Notes: generated from the letters alone by a model not told the origin. DNA of 64,000 nucleotides from Streptomyces griseicoloratus (GCF_014534645.1 NZ_JACVQF010000238.1:1-64000); one strand, 5' to 3'; counted from the stretch's first letter, positions 31,793 through 41,182 are shown. Made by a program: numbers and translations.

Positions 31793-32194
31793 ATGTCGAG
31801 CAACGCCGAGTCCAAGTACCGGGCCGTGACGGCCTTCCAGCGCCGGATCGCCAACCCCGTCACCCGGCGGCTGCCGCTCCAGACCCTCCTGGAGACCACC
31901 GGCCGCGTCTCCGGTCGGCCCCGCCGCACCCCGGTGGGCGGCCGCCGGGTGGGTGACTCCTTCTGGCTGGTGTCGGAGTTCGGCGAACGCTCGCAGTACG
32001 TCCGCAACATCAAGGCGGACCCGCGGGTCCGGGTGCGCCTGCGGGGCCGCTGGCACACGGGCACCGCCCACCTCCTCCCCGACGACGACCCGGTCGCCCG
32101 CCTGCGCGTCCTGCCCCGCATGAACAGCATGGCGGTACGGGCGCTGGGGTCCGGGCAGGGCCTGCTGACGATCCGCGTCGACCTGGACGCATGA
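31793..32194 (+). CDS. Deazaflavin (F420)-dependent nitroreductase family protein
   Basis: This 133-residue protein belongs to the Ddn/DUF385 split-barrel family, which uses reduced F420 to reduce quinones and nitro compounds. Features are LLETTGRVSGRPRRTPVGG, WLVSEFGERSQYVRNIKADP and VRLRGRWHTGTAHLL. ATG at 31793 was chosen by the usual length. The nearby fbiC makes the F420 precursor, which fits cofactor use. It is divergent from the EEP gene and precedes afsR by 102 bp on the same strand. Confidence 0.9.
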   Translation: MSSNAESKYRAVTAFQRRIANPVTRRLPLQTLLETTGRVSGRPRRTPVGGRRVGDSFWLVSEFGERSQYVRNIKADPRVRVRLRGRWHTGTAHLLPDDDPVARLRVLPRMNSMAVRALGSGQGLLTIRVDLDA

Positions 32195-32296
32195 GAGGCC
32201 GGTGAGGGGTCTGTGATCGCGGTCTCCCACGGCTGACGACGTCGGCATGAACAAGGCAAACTGACAGGGTTGCTCAGTATGTCTAGGGGGACGGCG

Positions 32297-35254
32297 ATGG
32301 ACGGTGTACCGCGAGTGCCGGAGCAGAGGCGTCCCGGCACCCCGGCGGAGTCGGAGGCGCTGCGCTTCGGCGTCCTCGGACCGGTGCGCGCCTGGCGCGG
32401 TGAGGAACGGCTGACCACCGGCTCCCCGCAGCAACGCGCCCTGCTGGCCGCCCTGCTGCTGCGCGAGGGCCGTACGGCCACGGCGGCGGAGCTGATCGAC
32501 GCCCTGTGGGGCGAGGAGCCGCCGTCGCAGGCGCTGGCGGCGGTACGGACGTACGCCTCCCGGCTGCGGAAGGTGCTGGGGACCGGCGTCCTGGTGAGCG
32601 AGTCCGGCGGATATGCCGTACGGGGACTGGCGGACGGGGCGCTGGACCTGGCGGTCGCCCAGGAGCTGGCCGCCGAGGCGGAGAAGGCGCGCGGCGCGGG
32701 GGACCTGTGCCACGCCCGCGACGTGCTGCGCCGGGCGCTCGCGCTGTGGGACGGCGAGGTGCTGGCCGGGGTGCCGGGGCCGTACGCGCAGGCGCAGCGG
32801 GCCCGCCTGGAGGAGTGGCGGCTGCAGTTGCTGGAGTCCCGCCTGGACATGGACCTGGAACAGGGCTGCCACGCGGAGGCGGTCTCGGAACTGACGGCGC
32901 TGACGGCGGCGCATCCGCTGCGTGAACGCCTGCGCGAGCTGCTGATGCTGGCGTTGTACCGCAGCGGACGCCAGGCGGAGGCCCTCGCGGTGTACGCGGA
33001 CACACGGCGCCTGCTCGCCGACGAACTGGGCGTCGACCCGAGCCCCGACCTCCAGGACCTCCAGCAGCGGGTGCTGCGCGCGGACCCGGCCCTGGCGGAG
33101 CCGTCGGCGCCGACGGCGGAACCGGGGGCCGTGCAGGTACGCCCGGCCCAGCTTCCCGCCACGGTCCCGGACTTCACCGGCCGGGCGTCCTTCGTGCGCG
33201 AGCTGAGCGACGTACTGGCCTCGGCGTCCGGGGCCGGGGGCCGGGTGATGGCGGTCTCGGCCCTCGCGGGCATCGGCGGCGTGGGCAAAACGACCCTGGC
33301 GGTGCACGTGGCCCACGGAGCGCGGGCCGCGTTCCCGGACGGACAGCTGTACGTCGACCTCCAGGGCGCGGGCGCGCGGCCGGCGGAACCGGAGACGGTG
33401 CTGGGCTCCTTCCTGCGCGCCCTGGGCACGGCGGACTCGGCGATACCCGACACCCTGGAGGAACGGGCGGCCCTGTACCGCTCGGTCCTGGACGGCCGTC
33501 GCGTCCTGGTCCTGCTGGACAACGCGCGCGACGCGGCGCAGGTGCGTCCGCTGCTCCCGGGCACGGAGGGCTGCGCGGCGCTGGTGACGTCCCGGGTGCG
33601 GATGCTGGACCTGGCGGGCGCGCACCTGGTCGACCTGGACGTGATGTCCCCGGACGAGGCGCTGGCGCTCTTCACGAAGATCGTGGGCGAGGAGCGGGTG
33701 GCCTCGGAGCGGGAGGCCGCCCTCGACGTGGTCGCGGCGTGCGGCTTCCTGCCGCTGGCGATCCGCATCGCGGCGTCCCGCCTCGCGGCCCGCCGCACGT
33801 GGACGGTGTCCGTCCTCGCCGCCAAACTGGCGGACGAGCGACGCAGGCTGGACGAACTGCAGGCCGGCGACCTGGCGGTCAAGGCCACCTTCGAACTGGG
33901 CTACGGCCAGCTGGAACCGGCCCAGGCCCGCGCCTTCCGCCTGCTGGGCCTGGCCGACGGCCCGGACATCTCCCTGGCGGCCGCGGCGGCGGTCCTGGAC
34001 CTGCCGGCGGAGGAGACCGAGGACCTGCTGGAGTCCCTGGTCGACACGTCACTGCTGGAATCGGCGGCCCCGGGCCGCTACCGCTTCCACGACCTGGTCC
34101 GCCTCTACGCCCGCGCGTGCGCGGAACGCGACGAACACCCACCGAGCGAACGGGACGCGGCGCTGTCGCGGTTGCTGGACTTCTATCTGGCTACGGCGGC
34201 GGGCGTTTACGCGATCGAGCGGCCGGGGGACCGGTTGGTGGACGGTCTGGAGCCGACGGCGTATCCCGGGCTGGCGTTCGCCGAAGGACCGGCCGCCCTG
34301 GACTGGCTGTACACCGAGGCAGCGCCCCTGCTGGCTTGCGTACGGCAGTCCCCCGGCACGGACAGGCTGCGGCGAGCGGTCGACCTGCTCTGGGCGGCCA
34401 AGGACCTGACCGAGTCCGGAGCGAACTCCCATCAGTACGAAGCGACAGCCAGGGCGATCTGCGATGCCGCTCAGGCCGCTGGAGACCCTCGCGCAGAAGG
34501 CAGGGCACGGACGACCCTGACCAACGTCCTCCTGGTCTCCGGTCGCATCCAGCAGGCCGCCGGAGAAGCGGAGCTGGCCATGTCGCTCGCTGAATCGGCG
34601 CGGGACACGACTGCCCTGAGCTGGGTGGCCAACGACCGCGGCCTCATCTCACTGCACCAGGGACGGTACGCGGAAGGAAGGGTCTTCCTGGAGCAGGCCA
34701 TCGAAGGCTACCGAGCGGCCGACAACCGCGCCGGCGAAGCGCTCAGCCTGTGCAATCTTTCCCGTGCCCACCTGGGCATGGGCAACATCGCGAAGGCCGT
34801 GGCCATCGCGCATCGCGGCCTCACGGCTCACCTCGAGATCGGCCGCACGATGCGCCTCGCCAACGGTCACTTCACCCTGGGCATCGCTCTGACGAAAGCC
34901 GATCGCCACAGTGAGGCACTCAGCCAGTTCTCCGACGCCCTGAGTATCTTCGAGGGGCATCGACAGCGACTGTGGCAGGGAACCACCAACTACCGCATCG
35001 CCGAGGTGCACTTGGCGGCTCAGCGTCCGCCACAGGCGGCTCAGCACGCCGAACAGGCCCTGTCCTTGGGATGTATCGGCGGCGACCGGATGCGGGCAAG
35101 CGTCCTGACACTCCTGGGACGCGCGCTCGCCGGGCTGGGACAAGTGGACCGCGCCAGGGCGTGCTGGCGAGAGGCGCTCAACCTCTTCCGACAGTACGGT
35201 GCGCCGGAGGCCGACGAGGTGCAGGCGCTGCTCACACCGGCCTCCGCTGCCTGA
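32297..35254 (+). CDS. afsR: AfsR: SARP-NB-ARC-TPR regulator of secondary metabolism
   Basis: This 985-residue regulator is phosphorylated by AfsK and activates afsS. It has a SARP winged helix (about 22-110, LRFGVLGPVRAWRGEERLTT), a bacterial transcriptional activator domain (about 115-270), an NB-ARC ATPase (Walker A GIGGVGKTT, K331) and a C-terminal TPR sensor (about 690-985). S. coelicolor AfsR is 993 residues. ATG at 32297 follows AGGGGG. Codon use changes near 34190: about 99% of codons end in G/C before, about 82% in the TPR part, which suggests replacement of this segment. afsS lies 221 bp downstream. Confidence 0.97.
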   Translation: MDGVPRVPEQRRPGTPAESEALRFGVLGPVRAWRGEERLTTGSPQQRALLAALLLREGRTATAAELIDALWGEEPPSQALAAVRTYASRLRKVLGTGVLVSESGGYAVRGLADGALDLAVAQELAAEAEKARGAGDLCHARDVLRRALALWDGEVLAGVPGPYAQAQRARLEEWRLQLLESRLDMDLEQGCHAEAVSELTALTAAHPLRERLRELLMLALYRSGRQAEALAVYADTRRLLADELGVDPSPDLQDLQQRVLRADPALAEPSAPTAEPGAVQVRPAQLPATVPDFTGRASFVRELSDVLASASGAGGRVMAVSALAGIGGVGKTTLAVHVAHGARAAFPDGQLYVDLQGAGARPAEPETVLGSFLRALGTADSAIPDTLEERAALYRSVLDGRRVLVLLDNARDAAQVRPLLPGTEGCAALVTSRVRMLDLAGAHLVDLDVMSPDEALALFTKIVGEERVASEREAALDVVAACGFLPLAIRIAASRLAARRTWTVSVLAAKLADERRRLDELQAGDLAVKATFELGYGQLEPAQARAFRLLGLADGPDISLAAAAAVLDLPAEETEDLLESLVDTSLLESAAPGRYRFHDLVRLYARACAERDEHPPSERDAALSRLLDFYLATAAGVYAIERPGDRLVDGLEPTAYPGLAFAEGPAALDWLYTEAAPLLACVRQSPGTDRLRRAVDLLWAAKDLTESGANSHQYEATARAICDAAQAAGDPRAEGRARTTLTNVLLVSGRIQQAAGEAELAMSLAESARDTTALSWVANDRGLISLHQGRYAEGRVFLEQAIEGYRAADNRAGEALSLCNLSRAHLGMGNIAKAVAIAHRGLTAHLEIGRTMRLANGHFTLGIALTKADRHSEALSQFSDALSIFEGHRQRLWQGTTNYRIAEVHLAAQRPPQAAQHAEQALSLGCIGGDRMRASVLTLLGRALAGLGQVDRARACWREALNLFRQYGAPEADEVQALLTPASAA

Positions 35255-35284
35255 ACGCCCTGCTGCTCGCAGCCGGAGAACGGC

Positions 35285-35306
35285 GTTCAGCATTCGTTTA
35301 TCTCCT
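35285..35306 (+). promoter_or_regulatory. Probable AfsR/PhoP-type 11-bp direct repeats before afsS
   Basis: GTTCAGCATTC (35285-35295) and GTTTATCTCCT (35296-35306) are consecutive 11-bp units that begin GTTCA/GTTTA. In S. coelicolor AfsR and PhoP bind 11-bp direct repeats in the afsS promoter. The distance to the afsS start codon (170 bp) leaves room for the core promoter. Assignment rests on this similarity. Confidence 0.5.
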
Positions 35307-35475
35307 CCCGGCACCCTCGTTCCTGTCACACCGTCGCGTCGGGGGGCAGACGGTCTGACATGGAGTCCGGCCCGACAAGTATCGTGCGGCTCCGAACGCC
35401 CGTCCGGTGGCCCGCGGGGGAGCTTCCGGGCGGGCGTTCCTGACTCATCGCCACCGCAGCGAAGGAATGAAGATC

Positions 35476-35661
35476 ATGAGCGACAAGAACAAGGATGCTG
35501 AGGCCACTCCGCAGGACAACGCGATGCCCACGCCTCCGGCCACGGACGAGTCCGTGACCACGCTGGACAACGCGATGCCGACTCCGCCTGCCAAGGACGG
35601 CATCAGGACGATGGACAACGCCATGCCCGCCCCGCCCGCCCTGGACCTGGACGGCAAGTAG
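35476..35661 (+). CDS. afsS: AfsS, small pleiotropic activator of antibiotic production
   Basis: This 61-residue protein has three copies of a 12-residue motif, TPQDNAMPTPPA, TTLDNAMPTPPA and RTMDNAMPAPPA, followed by LDLDGK. S. coelicolor AfsS (63 residues) has three similar T-x-x-DNxMPxPPA units. It is activated by AfsR and stimulates actinorhodin and other pathways, possibly by contact with sigma HrdB. ATG at 35476 follows AAGGA with 9-nt spacing. A second ATG at 35467 is in frame. It lies between afsR and afsK as in S. coelicolor. Confidence 0.96.
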   Translation: MSDKNKDAEATPQDNAMPTPPATDESVTTLDNAMPTPPAKDGIRTMDNAMPAPPALDLDGK

Positions 35662-35679
35662 ACCTCATCCCAGCGGGGA

Positions 35680-35718
35680 TCGGCCGCGGCGGCGCGGAGG
35701 GGGAGCCGCCGCGGCCGA
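35680..35718 (+). terminator. Terminator of afsS
   Basis: A perfect 14-bp stem, TCGGCCGCGGCGGC (35680-35693) with GCCGCCGCGGCCGA (35705-35718), starts 18 bp after the afsS stop. The remaining gap to 35892 holds a 56-codon open frame (35780-35950) that I do not regard as a gene. Confidence 0.8.
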
Positions 35719-35892
35719 CGTGCGTCCAGCTGGCGGTTCCGGACAATCGGCGGCTTGATCCATTCGAACCACTCGAACGATGGTCTCGCCCGTCATCAGG
35801 ATCACCTGCCGTACGGAGTCGGCGATCACCTACCGCCGGATCGACGGCACCCGCCGACCCCCGCTCACCGACCCGAACGCCGTCGCCGCTGC

Positions 35893-36429
35893 CTACGCCG
35901 CCGGGGACGCCTCCGGGGCCGGCTCGCAGTGGTCGAGTAGAGGGAGGTAGGTCTCGTCGAGCTGGACCTCGGCCGTCTTCGTCGTGCCCGCCGGGACCGT
36001 GACGTCCGTGTACGCCGAGTCGACCGGGTCGCCGGCGGCGTCGAGGAAGTCGACGGTCACCGTGAAGGTGCCCTCGGTGGTGTTGGGGTTGGTGACCTCG
36101 ACCGTGGCGTACGGGGTCGTCTTCGTCGCGCAGGTCACCAGCTCGACCGTGGCGTCCTGGAGGTACGGGGTGCTGTCGCTCCCGCCGCCTCCGCTGCCGT
36201 AGGTCTCGTCGTCGTCCGTGTCGTCGTCGTAGTCGTGGTCGCGGTATCCGCCTCCGCCGGACGACGATGACGAGGAACTGTCGTGGTCCTGGCCGGAGCT
36301 GCTGCAGCCGCCGCCCCCGCCGTCGCCGCTGCCGCCGCCGTGCCCGCGTCCCGTCGAGAAGCCGGTCAAGGTCAGGACCACCAGTGCCGAGACCGCCGTG
36401 AACCTGAGTGCTCGCCCCCGTGTCGTCAT
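35893..36429 (-). CDS. Secreted Gly/Ser/Asp-rich protein
   Basis: This 178-residue protein has an N-terminal hydrophobic segment (FTAVSALVVLTLTGFS) as signal, then about 60 residues of Gly, Ser, Asp and His, apparently disordered. A beta-sandwich-like C-terminal domain follows (DATVELVTCATKTTPYATVE to VPAGTTKTAEVQL). The C-terminal domain resembles the FxLYD-type Ig-like domain of lipoproteins. Cysteine 42 lies in the low-complexity tract and is not a good lipobox. It sits between afsS and afsK, but a link to that pathway is not shown. Confidence 0.8.
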   Translation of the reverse strand: MTTRGRALRFTAVSALVVLTLTGFSTGRGHGGGSGDGGGGGCSSSGQDHDSSSSSSSGGGGYRDHDYDDDTDDDETYGSGGGGSDSTPYLQDATVELVTCATKTTPYATVEVTNPNTTEGTFTVTVDFLDAAGDPVDSAYTDVTVPAGTTKTAEVQLDETYLPLLDHCEPAPEASPAA

Positions 36430-36495
36430 GCCGCCAACCTAACGATCACGTGTCACGAGCATGTCACCGGCCCGCCACGGCCCCGCACCCCGGCG

Positions 36496-38883
36496 TCACG
36501 TCGTACGGGCCGTTCCGGTTCCCTTCTCCGCGTCCAGCGCGTACACGCACCGGTCCTTGCTGCACGCGTACACGATGCCGTCCCGGACGACCGGGGAGCC
36601 CGTGATCTCGCCGCCCGTCGCCAGCTTCCAGCGCAGGCGGCCGTCGTCGGCCTTGAGGGTGTAGAGCAGGTGGTCCGTCGAGCCGAAGTGGATGCGCCCT
36701 TCCGCCACCGCCGGCGCGCCCACGATGTCGCCGCCCGCCTGGAAGCGCCACTTGGGCGTGCCCGTGACCGCGTCCAGCGTGTACAGGCCCTTGCCGCTGC
36801 CCACGTGCACGTGGCCGGCCGCCACCAGGACCGGGTCCGTCGAGGCGCGGGCCTCCGTCGCGATGCGCCAGCGGTCGCGGCCGTCGGTGGCGTCGAGGGC
36901 GTAGACCGTGCCGAGGTAGTCGGCCAGGTACACCCCGCCGCCGGTCACCGCCGGGCCCGGCACGAAGGCCGGCGGCGAGAGGAAGACCGCGGGGGCCTCG
37001 AAGTGCCAGCGGACGTGGCCGGTGGTGACCTCCAGGGCCAGGACGCGGGTGCCGGCGGAGACGTACACGTAGCCGTCGGGCGCACGGGTCAGCCGGACCG
37101 GTACGCCGCCGCAGGAGGCGGCGTCGCCGATCGGGTACGACCAGCGCTCGTCACCGGTGCGGGCGTCCAGGGCGCGCAGCCGGGCTTCCTGCCAGACGTA
37201 CACCGTGCCGTCGTGGACGGCGGCGCCCGCCTCGGGCGACTCGAAGTCGGTCTGGGCGCCGGTGATCTCCCACAGCTTCTGGCCGTTGACCGCCTCCCAG
37301 GCCTGGACGCCGCCCCCGCGCGTGCCGGTGACGACCGTGCCCCGGTCGGCCTGGAGCGAGTAGACCCAGGCGTCGGTCTGGATGCGCCAGAGGTCGGTGC
37401 CCTCGCGGGCGTCCAGGGCGAAGAGCGTGGGCCCGTCGGAGGCGTGGATGCGCCCGTCCGCGACCGCCATCGACCAGGCCACGTCCCGGGTCTTGAAGCG
37501 CCGGCGTCCGGTGGCCACGTCGAGGGCGTGCACCTCGAAGGAGGTGACGTAGACGAGGTCGCCGGCGACGGACGGCGTGCCCCAGACGTCGTTGGACATG
37601 CGGAAACGCCAGGGGCGCCAGCCGGTCGCCGCCGCCTCCGGCGGCACGGCGGGAGCGGGCGGCGCGGAGGGTACGACGGGGTCGGCGCCGTTGACGCCGG
37701 GGCGCGGCCTGGCCCAGGAGCCGGCGAGGGCGGCCTCCGGCGGGGGTGCCGCGAAGGCGGCCGCCCGGGTGTCGGCGACCCGCGGGCCGGGCCCGATGGG
37801 CACCGCCGCGCCGGCCAGCCGGACGGGCCCGGTGTCGGGGGCGCCGACGGGCGCGGGCACCGGCGGCCCGTGCACGGGCGGCGCCGGGACGACGGGGTCG
37901 TGCGAGGGGGGCGGCGGCACGGTGGGCCGGGGCGCGCCGCCCGAACCGCCGCTGCGGCCGCCGGCCGTGGCGGGCTTGACCGCGGGCCGGCCGTTGCGCC
38001 GGCTCTCGATCAGGCTCACCGCCCGCTCGGGCAGCCACGCCGACGCCGTACCGCTGTCGTCGGAGCCGGAGCCGAACAGGTGCGGGGCGAGCTGGGCCTG
38101 GAGGTCGGCGGGGTTGGGGCGGGCCGCGGCCTCCATCTGCATGCAGGACTCGATGAGCGGGCGCAGCTCGTCCGGGAGGCCGTCGAGGTCCGGGCCCTCG
38201 CGCAGCAGCATGAAGACCGTCTCGACGGGGTTGGCCCCGTGGAACGGCGGGTGGCCCGTGGCCGCGAAGACCAGCATCGAGCCGAGGGAGAACACGTCGC
38301 TCGCGCCCGTCACGCTGCGCGAGTCCTTCGCCTGCTCCGGGGACATGTAGGCGGGGGTGCCGACGGCGACGTTCGTCATCGTCAAACGTGTGTTCGAGAC
38401 GCCGGACGCGATGCCGAAGTCGATCACCCGGGGCCCGTCCTCCACGACGAGGACGTTGGAGGGCTTCAGGTCGCGGTGGACGAGTCCGGCGCCGTGGATC
38501 GACTGGAGGGCCTCGGCCACGCCCGCCGCGAGCCAGCGCACCGCCTGGGCCGGGAGCGGCCCGCACTCGTTCACTATCTCCTCCAGGGAGGGAGCGGGAA
38601 CGTAGGCGGTGGCCAGCCAGGGCACCGCCGCACGCGGGTCGGCGTCGACCACGGCCGCCGTGTAGAAGCCGGACACCGCGCGGGCCGCCTCGACCTCGCG
38701 CGTGAAGCGGACGCGGAACAGCTGGTCCTCGGCGAGTTCCGTCCGGACCGTCTTGATCGCCACGCGCCGGCCGGACGCCGAGCGCGCGAGATAGACCAGC
38801 CCCATGCCGCCGGCGCCGAGCCGCCCCAGCACCTCGAACGGCCCGATCCGCCGCGGATCGTGCTGCGTCAGCTGATCCACCAC
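36496..38883 (-). CDS. afsK: AfsK, Ser/Thr protein kinase with PQQ-type beta-propeller
   Basis: This 795-residue kinase (799 in S. coelicolor) phosphorylates AfsR on Ser/Thr. The kinase domain occupies about 14-275: glycine loop [10 protein letters not shown]44, HRD at 137-139 and DFG at 155-157. T168, the known autophosphorylation site of S. coelicolor AfsK, is conserved in [10 protein letters not shown] Pro/Gly-rich linker follows (about 310-440), then WD/PQQ-like propeller repeats. No membrane helix is seen; AfsK associates with the membrane. GTG at 38883 follows GGGAGGTGG. kbpA lies upstream, 197 bp away. Confidence 0.97.
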   Translation of the reverse strand: MVDQLTQHDPRRIGPFEVLGRLGAGGMGLVYLARSASGRRVAIKTVRTELAEDQLFRVRFTREVEAARAVSGFYTAAVVDADPRAAVPWLATAYVPAPSLEEIVNECGPLPAQAVRWLAAGVAEALQSIHGAGLVHRDLKPSNVLVVEDGPRVIDFGIASGVSNTRLTMTNVAVGTPAYMSPEQAKDSRSVTGASDVFSLGSMLVFAATGHPPFHGANPVETVFMLLREGPDLDGLPDELRPLIESCMQMEAAARPNPADLQAQLAPHLFGSGSDDSGTASAWLPERAVSLIESRRNGRPAVKPATAGGRSGGSGGAPRPTVPPPPSHDPVVPAPPVHGPPVPAPVGAPDTGPVRLAGAAVPIGPGPRVADTRAAAFAAPPPEAALAGSWARPRPGVNGADPVVPSAPPAPAVPPEAAATGWRPWRFRMSNDVWGTPSVAGDLVYVTSFEVHALDVATGRRRFKTRDVAWSMAVADGRIHASDGPTLFALDAREGTDLWRIQTDAWVYSLQADRGTVVTGTRGGGVQAWEAVNGQKLWEITGAQTDFESPEAGAAVHDGTVYVWQEARLRALDARTGDERWSYPIGDAASCGGVPVRLTRAPDGYVYVSAGTRVLALEVTTGHVRWHFEAPAVFLSPPAFVPGPAVTGGGVYLADYLGTVYALDATDGRDRWRIATEARASTDPVLVAAGHVHVGSGKGLYTLDAVTGTPKWRFQAGGDIVGAPAVAEGRIHFGSTDHLLYTLKADDGRLRWKLATGGEITGSPVVRDGIVYACSKDRCVYALDAEKGTGTARTT

Positions 38884-39080
38884 TTGCCTGCCACCTCCCC
38901 GTACGAGCCGCGCCACCCACTTATGTACGCGACCGAAGTGCAGCGTCTCACCACCGCACCGCCATGGCGGCACGCACCCCGATTCTTCCTGTCCGAGGCG
39001 CTGGTGGCGAACCCGGGGACAATCAGGGTGTCCCACCCGATTCCCGGCAAAGGGTTACGCTCCTTCGCCGCCGGACCCGT

Positions 39081-39869
39081 TCAGCACTGCAGCAGGGCGA
39101 ACGACGCCCCCTGGTCGTCCGTCACCACGGCCACCCTGCCGTACGAGGTGTCGAACGGCGGCACCTGCACCCGCCCGCCCAGCCGGCCCACCTCCCCGAG
39201 CGCGGCCTCGCAGTCCTCGACCCGGAAGTGGACGAGGAAGTGCGGCGGCATCTCCTCGGGGAAGACGTCGGACACCGGCGCGCGGCCGAAGTCGGGCTCG
39301 GCGCCGGGACCGAAGAGCGCGGCGTGGAACAGCTCCCCGTAGAAGGCGTTGGCCGCGTCGGTGTCCCGGGTGTACAGCTCGGCCCAGCCGAAGGTGCCCG
39401 GCTCGTGCCGCCTGCCGAAGCCCGTGAAGCCCGTGACACCCGTGGCGCTCGGGGCTCCGGCGGGGCCGCCCGGCTGCCACAGGGCGAAGACGGCGCCCTG
39501 GGGGTCGGCGACGAGGGCACTCGTGCCCAGGGCGCCGACCGGCTGCGGCGGCGTGACGACCTGCCCGCCGGCCGCCCGGATCCGCGCGGCCAGGGCCCCG
39601 GCGTCGTCGGCGGCGAAGTACACCGTCCAGACGGTGGGCATACGGCCGTCCGTCTTGGGTACGAGCGCGGCGACCGGCTCGCCGCCCAGTCGCGCCCACA
39701 CGGAGGCGCCGGGCCCCGTCTCCTCGAAGGTCCACCCGAAGAGCCCGCCGTAGAAACGCCTGCCCGCCCCGACGTCGGGAAGCTGCGCGTCCACCCAGCA
39801 GGGGACGCCTTCGGCGAAGCCCCCGGCGGGCCCTCCACCGGCGGCTCCGGAAGCCCTGTTTTCGGCCAT
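39081..39869 (-). CDS. kbpA: KbpA-like AfsK-binding protein (two VOC domains)
   Basis: This 262-residue protein has two glyoxalase/bleomycin-resistance (VOC) domains, about 22-135 (VPCWVDAQLPDVGAGRRFYG) and 150-262 (GTFGWAELYTRDTDAANAFY). In S. coelicolor the gene next to afsK, kbpA, encodes a VOC-like protein of about 252 residues that binds unphosphorylated AfsK and inhibits its autophosphorylation. The same position, strand and size support the name here. ATG at 39869 was chosen (MAENRASG). It is upstream of afsK and divergent from the TetR gene. Confidence 0.88.
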   Translation of the reverse strand: MAENRASGAAGGGPAGGFAEGVPCWVDAQLPDVGAGRRFYGGLFGWTFEETGPGASVWARLGGEPVAALVPKTDGRMPTVWTVYFAADDAGALAARIRAAGGQVVTPPQPVGALGTSALVADPQGAVFALWQPGGPAGAPSATGVTGFTGFGRRHEPGTFGWAELYTRDTDAANAFYGELFHAALFGPGAEPDFGRAPVSDVFPEEMPPHFLVHFRVEDCEAALGEVGRLGGRVQVPPFDTSYGRVAVVTDDQGASFALLQC

Positions 39870-39991
39870 GCCGCCAAAGTAACCGCGTCCCGCGCACCGC
39901 GCAGACCAGGCACACCAGCCCCTCTGCACCCCTGCACCCCATTTGCAGTCGGCCGAATCGCGCTCCGATCACCCGTCGGTAAGCTGACGGC

Positions 39992-40639
39992 ATGACAGGA
40001 CAAGTGCGTACCGTTGACGGCCGCGTGGCCGGTCGACGCGGGCAGGCGACGCGGCAGAAGCTGCTCGACTGCCTCAGCGAGATGCTCAGCTCCTCACCAT
40101 ACCGGGACGTCAAAGTAATCGATGTCGCGCGCAAGGCGGGCACTTCACCCGCGACCTTCTACCAGTATTTTCCCGATGTCGAAGGCGCCGTTCTGGAGAT
40201 CGCCGACGAAGTGGCCTCCGAGACTGCCGAGTTGACCGAGCTGACCCAGGGCCGCTCGTGGGTCGGCAAGGCGGGCTGGCAGACGGCGCAGGAACTGGTC
40301 GAGGGATTCCTGGAGTTCTGGCGGCGCAACGACGCCATTCTCCGGGTCGTCGACCTCGGCGCGGCGGAGGGCGACAAGCGGTTCGCCAAACTCCGCACGA
40401 AGATCCTCAGCCCGGTGAACAGCTCCCTATCGAATTCCGTTGCCGAACTCCAGTCCAAGGGAAGGGTCGACAAGGACGTGAGCCCGGCGGCGGTCGCCGG
40501 GGCGCTCGTCGCGATGCTCGCGGCCGTGGCCTCCCATCAGAAGGGCTTCACCCAGTCGGGAGTGAAGCAGGCCGAACTGAAGCCGAACCTGGCGCTGTTG
40601 GTCTACCTGGGGGTGACCGGCAAGAAGCCCACGAAATAG
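39992..40639 (+). CDS. TetR family transcriptional regulator
   Basis: This 215-residue regulator has the HTH at about 15-65 (RRGQATRQKLLDCLSEMLSS, then VIDVARKAGTSPATFYQYFP). The rest is an all-helical ligand and dimer domain. The first residues are clear and the ATG at 39992 has a TAAGCT box 6 nt upstream, so a leaderless message is possible. It is divergent from kbpA, as in S. coelicolor, and may control the kbpA-afsK transcript, which is only inference. Confidence 0.93.
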   Translation: MTGQVRTVDGRVAGRRGQATRQKLLDCLSEMLSSSPYRDVKVIDVARKAGTSPATFYQYFPDVEGAVLEIADEVASETAELTELTQGRSWVGKAGWQTAQELVEGFLEFWRRNDAILRVVDLGAAEGDKRFAKLRTKILSPVNSSLSNSVAELQSKGRVDKDVSPAAVAGALVAMLAAVASHQKGFTQSGVKQAELKPNLALLVYLGVTGKKPTK

Positions 40640-40687
40640 CGGAGCGGCCGCGCGCACGGCCCCTCGTCCGCACCAAGTCCTGTCTGG

Positions 40688-40721
40688 CAGGCGGTGGTTC
40701 ACCCGAGTGGACCGCCGCCTG
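40688..40721. terminator. Bidirectional terminator between TetR and Lrp genes
   Basis: CAGGCGGTGGTTCAC (40688-40702) pairs with GTGGACCGCCGCCTG (40707-40721) over 15 bp (two G-U pairs in RNA) with loop CCGA. It lies between two convergent genes. Confidence 0.75.
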
Positions 40722-40729
40722 TTGCGCTG

Positions 40730-41182
40730 TCAGGCCGGCAGTGGCCGGTCCTTCACCACGTGCTTCATCACCAGCGTCGACGTCAGCCGCTGCACACCGG
40801 GAAGGGTGGCGAGCCGCTCGTCGTAGAGCCGCTGGTAGGCCGCGAGGTCGGCGGCGACGACCCGCAGCAGGTAGTCCGGTTCGCCGAACAGCCGCTGGGC
40901 CTCGACCACCTCGGGCACCTCTCCGACCGCCCGCTCGAAACCGGCGACCGTGTCCCGGTCCTCCTGCCGCATCGACACGAAGACCAGCGCCTCGAAGGTC
41001 AGCCCGACGGCCGCCGGGTCCACGACCGCGCGGTAGCCGCGGATCGCCCCCGCCCGCTCCAGTTCCCGCAGCCGCCGGTGACACGGCGAGACGCTCAGCC
41101 GGACCCGCGCGGCCAGCTCGGTCACGGTCAGCCGCCCGTCCTGCTGCAGCTCGGCAAGAATCTTCCGGTCCATGTCGTCCAT
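40730..41182 (-). CDS. Lrp/AsnC family transcriptional regulator
   Basis: This 150-residue regulator has the AsnC-type HTH (about 3-60, MDDMDRKILAELQQDGRLTV, then SVSPCHRRLRELERAG) and a RAM ligand domain (about 70-150, FVSMRQEDRDTVAGFERAV and ending TSTLVMKHVVKDRPLPA). It is divergent from a LysE-type exporter gene over 82 bp. This is the classic layout for amino-acid-controlled export, as with LysG-LysE or Lrp-BrnFE. It probably senses the exporter's substrate. Confidence 0.95.
   Translation of the reverse strand: MDDMDRKILAELQQDGRLTVTELAARVRLSVSPCHRRLRELERAGAIRGYRAVVDPAAVGLTFEALVFVSMRQEDRDTVAGFERAVGEVPEVVEAQRLFGEPDYLLRVVAADLAAYQRLYDERLATLPGVQRLTSTLVMKHVVKDRPLPA

Noticed and set aside
35780-35950. 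A 56-codon open frame between afsS and the secreted Gly/Ser-rich protein
   Set aside because: It has no ribosome site, follows the afsS terminator and overlaps the convergent gene. The product has no recognised motif.
36283-39342. A 1019-codon plus-strand open frame opposite afsK
   Set aside because: It is a shadow of afsK, which has clear kinase motifs in the other strand.
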